A DNA stretch of 12,781 nt from Phyllobacteriaceae bacterium UBA1940 (GTDB taxonomy: Bacteria; Pseudomonadota; Alphaproteobacteria; Rhizobiales; Rhizobiaceae), in contig DDFA01000067.1 of NCBI GenBank assembly GCA_002336975.1, forward strand, positions 1 to 12,781, read 5' to 3'. This document shows positions 1 through 6,637 of the stretch, one piece after another; the first letter of the stretch is position 1, and each line of letters starts with the position of its first letter. Both the position numbers and the translations under genes were made by a program. The notes under the pieces were generated by a model. It had not been told where the DNA came from, ran no database searches, and saw only the letters and a program-made list of their open reading frames with translations.

Positions 1-1232
1 GGCTGGCGCATATGGTGGCCGAGGCCGCGACATCGGGGCAGGCGCTGGCCGCCGCCGACCTCGCGGTGCTTTTGACCGAGCGCGGCCTGGGCGGCGCAAG
101 CGCCGACCTCGACCGGCGGCTGGACAATCTCCGCCGCGACCGCTCGCCACGGGCCGAACAGGCGAGGGGACTGGCGAAACGGCTGGCGGCGGCGGCAAGG
201 CAGGATCATCGACGACGCTCTTCCCTTGCCCCTTCTGACAAGAGAGAGGGGGAGACCGGGACGTCGGCGTCCGCCGGTCCGCTTTTGCTGCATGCCTGGC
301 CCGACCGGGTGGCGAAGCAGCGCGGCGCGGCGGGCCGCTATGTGCTCGCCAATGGCCGCGGCGCGATGCTCGGCGAGACCGATCCGCTGGCGAAGGCGGA
401 GTTTCTCGTCGTCGCCGACCTGCAGGGCAAGGCGCAGAACGCCCGCATCGTCGCCGCCGCAGAAATCGCCGAGGACGATATTCGCGCCGCGCTTGCGGAC
501 CGGCTGGAACGCCGGGCCGAAAGCGTCTTCGATCCGGCGCGCGGCTCGGTGCGGGTGCGCGAAAGCCTGCAACTGGGCGCGATCCAGCTGTCGGAACGGA
601 TGTTGCCGCCGCCGACCGGCGATGCGGCCGACAAGGCGGTGCTCGACGCGGTGCGCGCCCATGGCCTTGCGGTGCTGCCCTGGGACAAGGGCGCAGAGAT
701 ATTGCGCAAGCGGCTGGGCTGGCTGCACCGCGGCCTCGGCGACCCCTGGCCCGACATGTCGGACGAGGCGCTGATCGCCGCGCTCGACGACTGGCTCGCC
801 CCCTTCCTGCACGGCGAGGCGTCGATGCAGCGGCTGCGCTCCGGCCTGCTGGCCGATGCGTTGATGTCGCTGGTTCCGTTCGATTTGCAGCGCAAGGTCA
901 ACGATCTCGCGCCGACCCATTTCCCTGCGCCGACCGGCAACAATCTGCCGATCCGCTACGACGGCGACGAGCCGGTGCTGGCGATCAGGGTGCAGGAGCT
1001 GTTCGGCCTCGACCGGCATCCGTCGATCGCCTCGGGCTCGGTGCTGCTGACGCTGGAGCTTCTGTCGCCGGCGCACCGGCCGATCCAGACGACGCGCGAC
1101 CTTCCGGGCTTCTGGCGCGGCTCGTGGGCCGACGTCCGCTCGGACATGCGCGGCCGCTATCCAAGGCATGTCTGGCCGGAAGACCCGCGCCAGGCCCAGG
1201 CCACGGCGCGCGCCAAGCCGCGCGGAACCTGA
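1..1232 (+). CDS. hrpB: ATP-dependent helicase HrpB, C-terminal part (5' end outside window)
   Basis: This is the C-terminal half of a DEAH-box RNA/DNA helicase of the HrpB family; the frame is open from base 3 to the left edge, so the start and the helicase motifs lie outside. About 409 residues are visible of a family length of roughly 820-850. What identifies it is the HrpB-specific C-terminal region: the segment around PDRVAKQRG and YVLANGRGA (bases 300-360), then LPIRYDGDEPVLAIRVQELFG, and the closing YPRHVWPEDP motif near 1159-1188. The molecular role of HrpB in most bacteria is poorly defined. The linker coded by 201-275 is longer and more charged than I expect for the family. actS starts 48 bases after the stop, on the same strand. 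The identification is firm; co-transcription with actS is only possible. Confidence 0.9.
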   Translation, partial: LAHMVAEAATSGQALAAADLAVLLTERGLGGASADLDRRLDNLRRDRSPRAEQARGLAKRLAAAARQDHRRRSSLAPSDKREGETGTSASAGPLLLHAWPDRVAKQRGAAGRYVLANGRGAMLGETDPLAKAEFLVVADLQGKAQNARIVAAAEIAEDDIRAALADRLERRAESVFDPARGSVRVRESLQLGAIQLSERMLPPPTGDAADKAVLDAVRAHGLAVLPWDKGAEILRKRLGWLHRGLGDPWPDMSDEALIAALDDWLAPFLHGEASMQRLRSGLLADALMSLVPFDLQRKVNDLAPTHFPAPTGNNLPIRYDGDEPVLAIRVQELFGLDRHPSIASGSVLLTLELLSPAHRPIQTTRDLPGFWRGSWADVRSDMRGRYPRHVWPEDPRQAQATARAKPRGT

Positions 1233-1280
1233 CGCTGCCCACTTGGCGCGGCAAGCGGCTCGGCGCATAAGGGCTCGATC

Positions 1281-2621
1281 ATGCAGGAACTTCGCCAGCC
1301 CGACCCTTATCTCAGCCGCCAGCTCAGGCTGAACACGCTGATCCGGCTGCGCTGGCTGGCGGTCGTCGGCCAGACGGCGGCGGTGCTCGGCGTGGCCTAC
1401 TGGCTGGAATTCCCGATGCCGGTCAGCCTGTGCTTCGCGCTGATCGCCTGCTCGGCCTGGCTGAACCTGCTGCTGGCGCTGCGCTTTCCCTCCGCCCATC
1501 GGCTCGACGCCACGGCGGCGTCGGGCGTACTGCTGTTCGACACGCTGCAGCTGTCGGGCCTGTTGTTCATGACCGGCGGCATGACCAATCCGTTCGCGGT
1601 GCTGATGACGGTTCCGGCGGTCATCTCAGCAACCGCGCTGCCGCTGCGGCTGACGCTGTTTCTGGGCACGGTGGCGGTGGCGGCGGCGACACTGCTGGTG
1701 TTCTTTCACCTGCCGCTGCCCTGGTTTCCCGACACCGAACTGCCGATCCCCTTCATCTATGTCGCCGGGCTCTGGCTGGCGGTGGTTTCGACCATCGTCT
1801 TCACCGCCGTTTATGCCTGGCGGGTCGCGGAAGAAGCGCGCCAGCTTGCCAACGCGCTGTCGGCGACCGAACTCGTGCTGCAGCGCGAACAGCATCTGTC
1901 GGCGCTCGACGGGCTGGCGGCGGCCGCTGCCCATGAACTTGGAACGCCGCTGGCCACCATCGCGCTGGTCGCCAGGGAGATGGAGCGCTCGATCGGGACC
2001 GATTCGAAATTCTACGACGACGTGACGCTGCTGCGCACCCAGAGCGAACGCTGCCGCGAAATCCTCAAACGCCTGACCAGCCTGTCGTCGGCGAGCGAGG
2101 AATATCTGGCGCGCATGCCGCTCTCGTCGCTGATCGAGGAGGTGGTCGCGCCGCATCGCGACTTCGGCATTTCGATCGTGCTGGAGCGGATGGAGGTCGC
2201 CGGGCCCGAACCGGTGTCGCGGCGAAACCCCGGTGTGATGTACGGGCTTGGCAATCTGGTCGAAAACGCCGTCGACTTCGCCCGCGAACAGGTGGTGATC
2301 CGCTGGGGCTGGAACGCATCCGGGGTGACGTTGCAGCTTGTCGACGACGGGCCGGGCTTCAAGGCAGATATTCTCGACCGCGTCGGCGAGCCGTATATGA
2401 CGACCCGTCCGAGCGGCCAGGCCGGCGGCCAGGCGACCGAACAGCACGGCGGCGGCCTGGGGCTCGGCGTGTTCATCGCCAAGACGCTGCTGGAGCGCTC
2501 CGGGGCCACCGTCGAGTTCTCGAACTCGCCAGAACAGGGGCTTGGCGCGGTGGTCAACGTCAGGTGGCGGCGTGAAGCGTTCGTAGCGCCGGCGGGGCCG
2601 AATGCCGGACCGCCTGTGTGA
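1281..2621 (+). CDS. actS: Redox sensor histidine kinase ActS (RegB/PrrB family)
   Basis: This is a membrane-bound sensor kinase of 446 residues, the RegB/PrrB/ActS type that phosphorylates the regulator ActR in response to the redox state of the respiratory chain. The first 180 residues hold about six hydrophobic segments. The motif GGMTNPF (residues 99-105) matches the ubiquinone-site motif of RegB. The H-box AAAHELGTPL contains the phospho-accepting histidine at 218, followed by a cysteine at 258 in RCREIL, the position of the redox-active cysteine of Rhodobacter RegB. The ATPase domain shows the N-box (N325, N329), the G1 box DDGPGF (355-360) and the G2 box GGGLGLGVF (390-398). All catalytic motifs are intact. 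AAGGG at 1269-1273 gives a ribosome site seven bases before the ATG. Known ActS/RegB systems control respiration, carbon and nitrogen fixation or acid tolerance; which apply here cannot be read from the sequence. Confidence 0.93.
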   Translation: MQELRQPDPYLSRQLRLNTLIRLRWLAVVGQTAAVLGVAYWLEFPMPVSLCFALIACSAWLNLLLALRFPSAHRLDATAASGVLLFDTLQLSGLLFMTGGMTNPFAVLMTVPAVISATALPLRLTLFLGTVAVAAATLLVFFHLPLPWFPDTELPIPFIYVAGLWLAVVSTIVFTAVYAWRVAEEARQLANALSATELVLQREQHLSALDGLAAAAAHELGTPLATIALVAREMERSIGTDSKFYDDVTLLRTQSERCREILKRLTSLSSASEEYLARMPLSSLIEEVVAPHRDFGISIVLERMEVAGPEPVSRRNPGVMYGLGNLVENAVDFAREQVVIRWGWNASGVTLQLVDDGPGFKADILDRVGEPYMTTRPSGQAGGQATEQHGGGLGLGVFIAKTLLERSGATVEFSNSPEQGLGAVVNVRWRREAFVAPAGPNAGPPV

Positions 2622-2680
2622 TGGGGCAAAGTGGAGAGACAGGCCCGAGCCGGCCCGCAGGCCGCGCCGGTCGCAAGCTT

Positions 2681-2698
2681 TTTGCCGAATGCGACAAA
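2681..2698. promoter_or_regulatory. Imperfect 18-base palindrome upstream of actR
   Basis: The pattern TTTGNCGNATNCGNCAAA reads the same on both strands at 14 of 18 positions. It covers the -35 element of the candidate actR promoter. On the minus strand it also resembles, with a mismatch, the core GNGRCRTTNNG that I recall for RegR boxes of Bradyrhizobium. It could be an operator for ActR itself or for another dimeric regulator. Symmetry is seen directly; the role is inference. Confidence 0.35.
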
Positions 2699-2710
2699 TA
2701 GACTTATATA
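2682..2710 (+). promoter_or_regulatory. Candidate actR promoter
   Basis: TTGCCG at 2682-2687 and TATATA at 2705-2710 are separated by 17 bases and resemble -35 and -10 elements of a housekeeping sigma factor. They sit 42 bases before the actR ATG. The short A+T-rich patch stands out in the otherwise G+C-rich gap. The candidate would let actR be expressed apart from actS. This is a pattern match only; no transcription start is known. Confidence 0.35.
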
Positions 2711-2751
2711 GCTGACAAAACCGAACGAGAATTCAGGGACAAATCCAACTC

Positions 2752-3312
2752 ATGCCTGACGCCGCCCAGCCAGTCGCCATTCCGGAAGGTGACGCCTCGC
2801 TCCTGCTAGTGGATGACGACAAACCGTTTCTGACGCGCCTGGCGCGCGCCATGGAGGGTCGCGGCTTCGCCGTCGAGACAGCCGACAGCGTCGAGGAAGC
2901 GGTCGCCAAGGCCAAGGCCCGGCCGCCGGCCTACGCCGTGGTCGATATGCGGCTGGGCGACGGCAACGGGCTCGACGTGGTGGCCGCCATCCGCGAACGG
3001 CGCGCCGACACGCGCACCGTGATCCTCACCGGCTATGGCAACATCGCAACCGCGGTGACCGCGGTGAAGCTTGGCGCCATCGACTATCTGTCGAAACCCG
3101 CCGACGCCGACGACATCGTCGCGGCGCTGACCCGGACCGGCTCGGAGCCGATCGCACCGCCGGAAAATCCGATGTCGGCCGACCGGGTGCGCTGGGAACA
3201 TATCCAGCGCGTCTACGAAATGTGCGACCGCAACGTCTCGGAAACCGCGCGGAGGCTGAACATGCACCGCCGCACGCTGCAACGCATTTTGGCCAAGCGC
3301 GCGCCGAGGTAA
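2752..3312 (+). CDS. actR: Redox response regulator ActR (RegA/PrrA family)
   Basis: This is the response regulator partner of ActS, 186 residues, the usual length for the RegA/PrrA/ActR family. The receiver domain (about residues 14-130) shows the acidic pair D21-D22, the phospho-accepting aspartate D65 in VVDMRLGDGNG, the switch threonine T93 in ILTGYG and the lysine K115 in SKPAD. A short proline-containing linker (134-140) leads to a Fis-type helix-turn-helix at about 157-180 (NVSETARRLNMHRRTLQRIL), which in this family is almost invariant. There is no AAA+ domain, so it is not a sigma-54 activator. The ATG is preceded by AGGGA at 2735-2739, a rather wide spacing. It lies 130 bases behind actS, with its own candidate promoter. 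Confidence 0.95.
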   Translation: MPDAAQPVAIPEGDASLLLVDDDKPFLTRLARAMEGRGFAVETADSVEEAVAKAKARPPAYAVVDMRLGDGNGLDVVAAIRERRADTRTVILTGYGNIATAVTAVKLGAIDYLSKPADADDIVAALTRTGSEPIAPPENPMSADRVRWEHIQRVYEMCDRNVSETARRLNMHRRTLQRILAKRAPR

Positions 3313-3374
3313 GTGAAGTCGGTCGTCGGTCGAAAAGACCGGTGGGCTGAACGGTGCGTTCACATTTCTCTTGA

Positions 3375-3394
3375 AATCCCGGATCGACGGGATT
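3375..3394 (-). terminator. Weak hairpin between convergent actR and mmcB
   Basis: AATCCCG (3375-3381) and CGGGATT (3388-3394) form a perfect 7-bp stem with a 6-base loop in the 97-base gap between the convergent genes actR and mmcB. There is only a very short run of T after it on the minus strand and none on the plus strand, so it is a poor intrinsic terminator. A second small hairpin (CGGTC 3327-3331, GACCG 3337-3341) lies closer to the actR stop. Confidence 0.25.
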
Positions 3395-3409
3395 CCGTCC
3401 GACGTCCAA

Positions 3410-3913
3410 CTACCCCGCTTCACCCTCGACCACGCCGATCTCGATGCCGGCGAGTTCGGCCGCCATCAACCGCGCCGCGCCGGTGCGGGCCATGCGCAGC
3501 GTCAGCGCCTTGCGGGTCGGCGCCGCCAGCCGGTGTTCGGGCGCGTCGCGCAGGATTTCGGCGCCGTAACCGTCCGAGACGATGAAGCCGGCGTCGTCGG
3601 GAAATATCTCCGCCGGCACTTCCGGATGGGTGGCGAACAGGAACCGGTCGCAGAACTGCCGGTATTCCGGCCATTTGCGGTCGACGCGAAAATCCTCGAT
3701 CGATGATTTGACCTCGACGATCCAGATGTCGCCGTTCCTCATCAGGGCGACGAGATCGGCGCGGCGGCCGCTCGCCAGCGACAGTTCCGGCAGCAGCGTT
3801 GCGCCCATTTCGCCGAAAAGCCGCTGGCAGCCGCGCCTGACCAGCATGGCGCGCTCGGACTGGCGGCCGTCGATCAGCGGGTTGGCAAGCTTGTGAGGAG
3901 AGACGAGCGGCAT
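3410..3913 (-). CDS. mmcB: MmcB-family DNA repair protein (PD-(D/E)XK nuclease fold)
   Basis: This 167-residue protein matches the alphaproteobacterial MmcB family, named for mitomycin C sensitivity in Caulobacter, where the gene is SOS-controlled. The nuclease-type core is visible: ERAMLVRRG near residue 20, then GRRADLVAL with D53 and WIVEVKSS with E67 and K69, giving the D-ExK triad of the PD-(D/E)XK superfamily. The segment DDAGFIVSDGYGAEIL (106-121) is also typical. It is presumed to act in the cytoplasm on damaged DNA; its substrate is unknown. The start is four bases after the stop of the upstream HNH-like gene, and the only close ribosome-site sequence, AGGA, overlaps that stop and is only two bases from the ATG, so translation may depend on coupling. 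I saw no alphaproteobacterial LexA box (GTTC-N7-GTTC) immediately upstream. Confidence 0.85.
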   Translation of the reverse strand: MPLVSPHKLANPLIDGRQSERAMLVRRGCQRLFGEMGATLLPELSLASGRRADLVALMRNGDIWIVEVKSSIEDFRVDRKWPEYRQFCDRFLFATHPEVPAEIFPDDAGFIVSDGYGAEILRDAPEHRLAAPTRKALTLRMARTGAARLMAAELAGIEIGVVEGEAG

Positions 3914-3917
3914 CGTC

Positions 3918-4718
3918 CTATTTTAGCCTTTTCCCAACGATCACTTCCAAAGGAGGAATTCCGTATGACGAGAAGAGGTTGACCATCACAACCACAAATT
4001 CCCCAACTTCAGTAATCTTCAGGTCATGAAAGTGGGACGAATTGTTGGATTTCAATCCGTAGACACCGCCAACAAAATCGAAAACATTCTCGCCTCCATC
4101 ACTTAGGAGAGCCCTGATTTCGCTTCCATCAAATCCGTCTGTTGAAAGCTCAGCGACTGCGTACGAATATCCGATTCTCGCAACGAGCATGAAAAGCGCA
4201 GGAGGGATTTGCAAGCGGAGAGATACGGGTTCATCTGGAACTGAGCGCCCATCCAGTCTTGTAAAAACAACACGGATTTTTTCCCGACTTTCCGGCGGAT
4301 AGTGGGCAGCTAAAAGCCTGGCGGGTTCCAAATCTAGCCAAGCGAAAATCGCTGGAAACTCTTCTTCCAGCGGGTTTTCGGCAAGCGGTGGAGGCGCGTA
4401 AATCAGATTCGCGCTGTCACCGGACCAGACCGGCGGGAGCCTAATCTCCTTCTGATCGTTTCCTCGCCTGCGTCGCTTCAGCCGTAAGAACTTTCGAATG
4501 ACTCGTAGTGAATCACTGTTCAATGCCTTGTTTTCGTATCGATGGTTTGTCTTGTCGCGGCATTCTGCACACGCGGCATCGTGAATGATCCATGTTCCGT
4601 TGAGAGCTAACGGCACTATGTGCTCGATCGTTCGGGCTGTGTCTTTTCGCAAGCAATATATGCACTTACCAGGACTGGGATAAGCGTCCCTAACTGCCAT
4701 CTCAAGGGAGCGATGCAT
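3918..4718 (-). CDS. HNH endonuclease-like protein of unknown role, low G+C
   Basis: This is a 266-residue protein with an N-terminal zinc-ribbon HNH module: CIYC (C19, C22), the core EHIVP (E32-H33), then CAEC (C50, C53) and a following asparagine/histidine pair near 58-59. A very basic stretch KRRRR lies at about 81-85. The remaining 180 residues (acidic and hydrophobic, PPALFMLVARIGYSYAVAEL near 172-191) are not recognised. No signal peptide or membrane segment is evident. Hand counts of five 60-base blocks give 27-31 G+C, against 37 in slyX (4801-4860) and 42 in mmcB (3541-3600), though one mmcB block is as low as 32. This suggests recent acquisition. GAGAGA just upstream overlaps the slyX stop and serves as ribosome site seven bases before the ATG. 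Stand-alone HNH proteins can be restriction, defence or mobile-element nucleases; the sequence does not decide. Confidence 0.75.
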   Translation of the reverse strand: MHRSLEMAVRDAYPSPGKCIYCLRKDTARTIEHIVPLALNGTWIIHDAACAECRDKTNHRYENKALNSDSLRVIRKFLRLKRRRRGNDQKEIRLPPVWSGDSANLIYAPPPLAENPLEEEFPAIFAWLDLEPARLLAAHYPPESREKIRVVFTRLDGRSVPDEPVSLRLQIPPALFMLVARIGYSYAVAELSTDGFDGSEIRALLSDGGENVFDFVGGVYGLKSNNSSHFHDLKITEVGEFVVVMVNLFSSYGIPPLEVIVGKRLK

Positions 4719-4727
4719 ATCGTTCTC

Positions 4728-4949
4728 TCACCAGTGCGGCGGCCGTGTGACCGGCGTTTCCGGCGCGGTGGCCTCCTCGACCCCGGTCAGGCGCAATTGC
4801 ATCGCCTCCATCCGCCTGCTCATCTCCTCGATGGTTTTCCACGCCTTGGCGATCTCGGCGGACATTTCAGCAATCGTATGCTCATGTTCTGCGGCGAGGA
4901 TTTCGAGTTTCATCAGGCGCGAGTCGATATTTGCGGGCATAGTTGTCAT
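4728..4949 (-). CDS. slyX: SlyX family protein
   Basis: This is a small protein of about 73 residues, the SlyX family, of unknown function. It is predicted to form one long coiled coil: heptad-like MKLEILAAEHEHTIAEMSAE through RRMEAMQLRLTGVEE. It ends with PPHW, the family's conserved C-terminal PPHY-type motif. The E. coli member has about 72 residues. The frame stays open further upstream to a TTG at 5060, but that extension is arginine-rich and not SlyX-like; ATG at 4949 or at 4940 (MPANIDSRL) fits better. Neither has a strong ribosome site. The HNH-like gene starts nine bases after its stop, so slyX probably heads a minus-strand group with the HNH gene and mmcB. Confidence 0.85.
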   Translation of the reverse strand: MTTMPANIDSRLMKLEILAAEHEHTIAEMSAEIAKAWKTIEEMSRRMEAMQLRLTGVEEATAPETPVTRPPHW

Positions 4950-5107
4950 CCGGTTCGGCAGTCGAAATTGACAATCGCCAACTCTTTTGTCGAGACTGCA
5001 ACATATCGCCCGGTCGCCTGCTTGGCAGCGCCTTCTGCGCCGTGTAGGAATTTTGACCAAATGATAAAAATGTCCGACGGGAACCGGACGCAGAGCGGGG
5101 AATGCGG
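4950..5107. promoter_or_regulatory. Divergent control region between slyX and the nucleoside operon
   Basis: This 158-base gap must hold promoters for slyX to the left and the transporter operon to the right. For the rightward operon, TTGGCA at 5022-5027 and TAGGAA at 5045-5050, 17 bases apart, are a possible promoter. A further TTGACC at 5053-5058 has no good partner. A short inverted repeat, TTGTCA at 4944-4949 and TGACAA at 4969-4974, covers the slyX start. I recognised no known riboswitch or operator. Confidence 0.4.
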
Positions 5108-6637
5108 ATGGCTGAAAAAGCTATCGAGCTGATCGGCATCAACAAGAGTTTCGGGGCCGTCAGGGCCAACCGGGACATTCAGCTGAGCGTCGAGCGCGGG
5201 ACGATCCATGGCGTAATCGGCGAGAACGGGGCCGGAAAGTCGACGCTGATGTCGATTCTCTACGGTTTCTATCAGGCCGATTCGGGCGAAATCCGCATCG
5301 GCGGCAAGCCGGTGTCGATCAAGACGCCCAACGAGGCGATCGCCCACGGCATCGGCATGGTGCACCAGCATTTCATGCTGGTCGAGAATTTCACCGTGCT
5401 CGAAAACATCATTCTCGGGGCCGAAGGCTCGGCGCTGCTGAACAGCGGCATTGCGCGGGCGCGCGGCGAACTGCACCGGCTTGAGCAGGAATACGGCCTG
5501 GAGGTCGATCCCGACGCGGTGATCGAGGATCTGGCCGTCGGCCTGCAGCAGCGCGTCGAAATCCTCAAGGCGTTCTATCGCGGCGCTGAAATCCTGATCC
5601 TCGACGAGCCCACCGGCGTGCTGACGCCGGCCGAGGCCGACCATCTGTTCCGTATCCTTCGCAGGCTGAAGGACGAGGGCAAGACGGTGATCCTGATCAC
5701 TCACAAGCTGCGCGAGATCATGGCGGTCACCGACAATGTCTCGGTGATGCGCCAGGGCACGATGGTGGCGACCCGCAAGACGTCGGAGACCACGGTGGAG
5801 GAACTGGCCGAACTGATGGTCGGGCGCCGCGTGCTGCTGCATGTCGAGAAGGGCGAGGCAAGGCCCGGAGAGGTCAAGCTGTCGGTGCGCGACCTGACCG
5901 TCACCGACCAGCGCAAGGTCGATGTGGTGAAAAACGTCTCCTTCGAAGTGCGCGCCGGCGAGATCGTCGGCATCGCCGGCGTCGCCGGCAACGGCCAGTC
6001 GGAACTGATCGAGACGATCGCCGGCCTGCGCAAGGCCACCAGGGGCGAACTGACGCTGAACGGCCGCAAGGTCGAGATTATCGGCGTGCGCCAGGGCGAC
6101 CTGCGCGACCAGGGCCTGGCCCATGTGCCGGAAGACCGGCATCACATGGGGCTGGTTCTCCAGTTCGAGGAATATGAGAACGCCATCCTCGGCTATCACG
6201 ACGATGCCGAGTTCCAGAAGGGGCTGCTGATGGACCTCGACAAGGTCAGGCATGCAGCGTCATCGATGATCGAGAAATATGACATCCGTCCGCCCAACCC
6301 GCGTCTCAAGACCGCGAACTTTTCCGGCGGCAACCAGCAGAAGATCGTGCTGGCGCGCGAGATCGAGCAAGACCCGTCGGTGCTGGTGGTCGGCCAGCCG
6401 ACGCGCGGCGTCGACGTCGGCGCGATCGAATTCATCCACCGGCGGCTGATCGAGATGCGCGACGCCGGCAAGGCGGTGCTGCTGGTGTCGGTCGAGCTCG
6501 ACGAGATCAGGTCGCTGTCGGACCGCATCCTGGTGATGTTCGACGGGCGTATTGTCGGCGAGCGCGGCCCCGACGCCAGCGAAGGCGAACTCGGCCTGCT
6601 GATGGCCGGCGTCGTGCAGAAGGAAGCGGCAGAATGA
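5108..6637 (+). CDS. Nucleoside ABC transporter, double ATPase subunit (NupO/YufO type)
   Basis: This 509-residue protein has two fused ABC ATPase domains, as in the sugar/nucleoside class (RbsA, YufO/NupO), and powers import through the two permeases that follow. Domain 1 has Walker A GENGAGKST (38-46), Q-loop Q87, signature LAVGLQQRVEIL (142-153), Walker B ILILDEP with catalytic E167, and H199. Domain 2 (from about 255) has a degenerate Walker A, GVAGNGQSEL (291-300), lacking the lysine, as is usual in this class, and an intact signature FSGGNQQK (405-412). GGGGA at 5097-5101 lies six bases before the ATG at 5108, but only one base before the in-frame ATG at 5102, so I take 5108. Nucleoside specificity rests on the downstream genes and on the family. 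Confidence 0.92.
   Translation: MAEKAIELIGINKSFGAVRANRDIQLSVERGTIHGVIGENGAGKSTLMSILYGFYQADSGEIRIGGKPVSIKTPNEAIAHGIGMVHQHFMLVENFTVLENIILGAEGSALLNSGIARARGELHRLEQEYGLEVDPDAVIEDLAVGLQQRVEILKAFYRGAEILILDEPTGVLTPAEADHLFRILRRLKDEGKTVILITHKLREIMAVTDNVSVMRQGTMVATRKTSETTVEELAELMVGRRVLLHVEKGEARPGEVKLSVRDLTVTDQRKVDVVKNVSFEVRAGEIVGIAGVAGNGQSELIETIAGLRKATRGELTLNGRKVEIIGVRQGDLRDQGLAHVPEDRHHMGLVLQFEEYENAILGYHDDAEFQKGLLMDLDKVRHAASSMIEKYDIRPPNPRLKTANFSGGNQQKIVLAREIEQDPSVLVVGQPTRGVDVGAIEFIHRRLIEMRDAGKAVLLVSVELDEIRSLSDRILVMFDGRIVGERGPDASEGELGLLMAGVVQKEAAE

Noticed and set aside
2651..2683. Intrinsic terminator after actS
   Set aside because: The 5-bp stem at 2651-2664 is short, and the T run at 2679-2683 is about 15 bases away.
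3914..3990. A LexA (SOS) box in front of mmcB
   Set aside because: No GTTC-N7-GTTC pattern or its complement was seen there.
4944..4974. TTGTCA/TGACAA inverted repeat over the slyX start as an operator
   Set aside because: Only six bases per arm with a 19-base spacer; too likely by chance to call as a site on its own.
4620..5132. A 170-codon open frame on the plus strand across the HNH and slyX region
   Set aside because: It overlaps two better-supported minus-strand genes and matches no family I know.
5963..6010. Loss of the Walker A lysine in the second ATPase domain
   Set aside because: A degenerate second Walker A is usual for this class of double ATPase and does not mean a broken gene.
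4946..6253. A 435-codon open frame on the minus strand reaching into the slyX region
   Set aside because: Antisense to the transporter ATPase; composition is that of a shadow frame.
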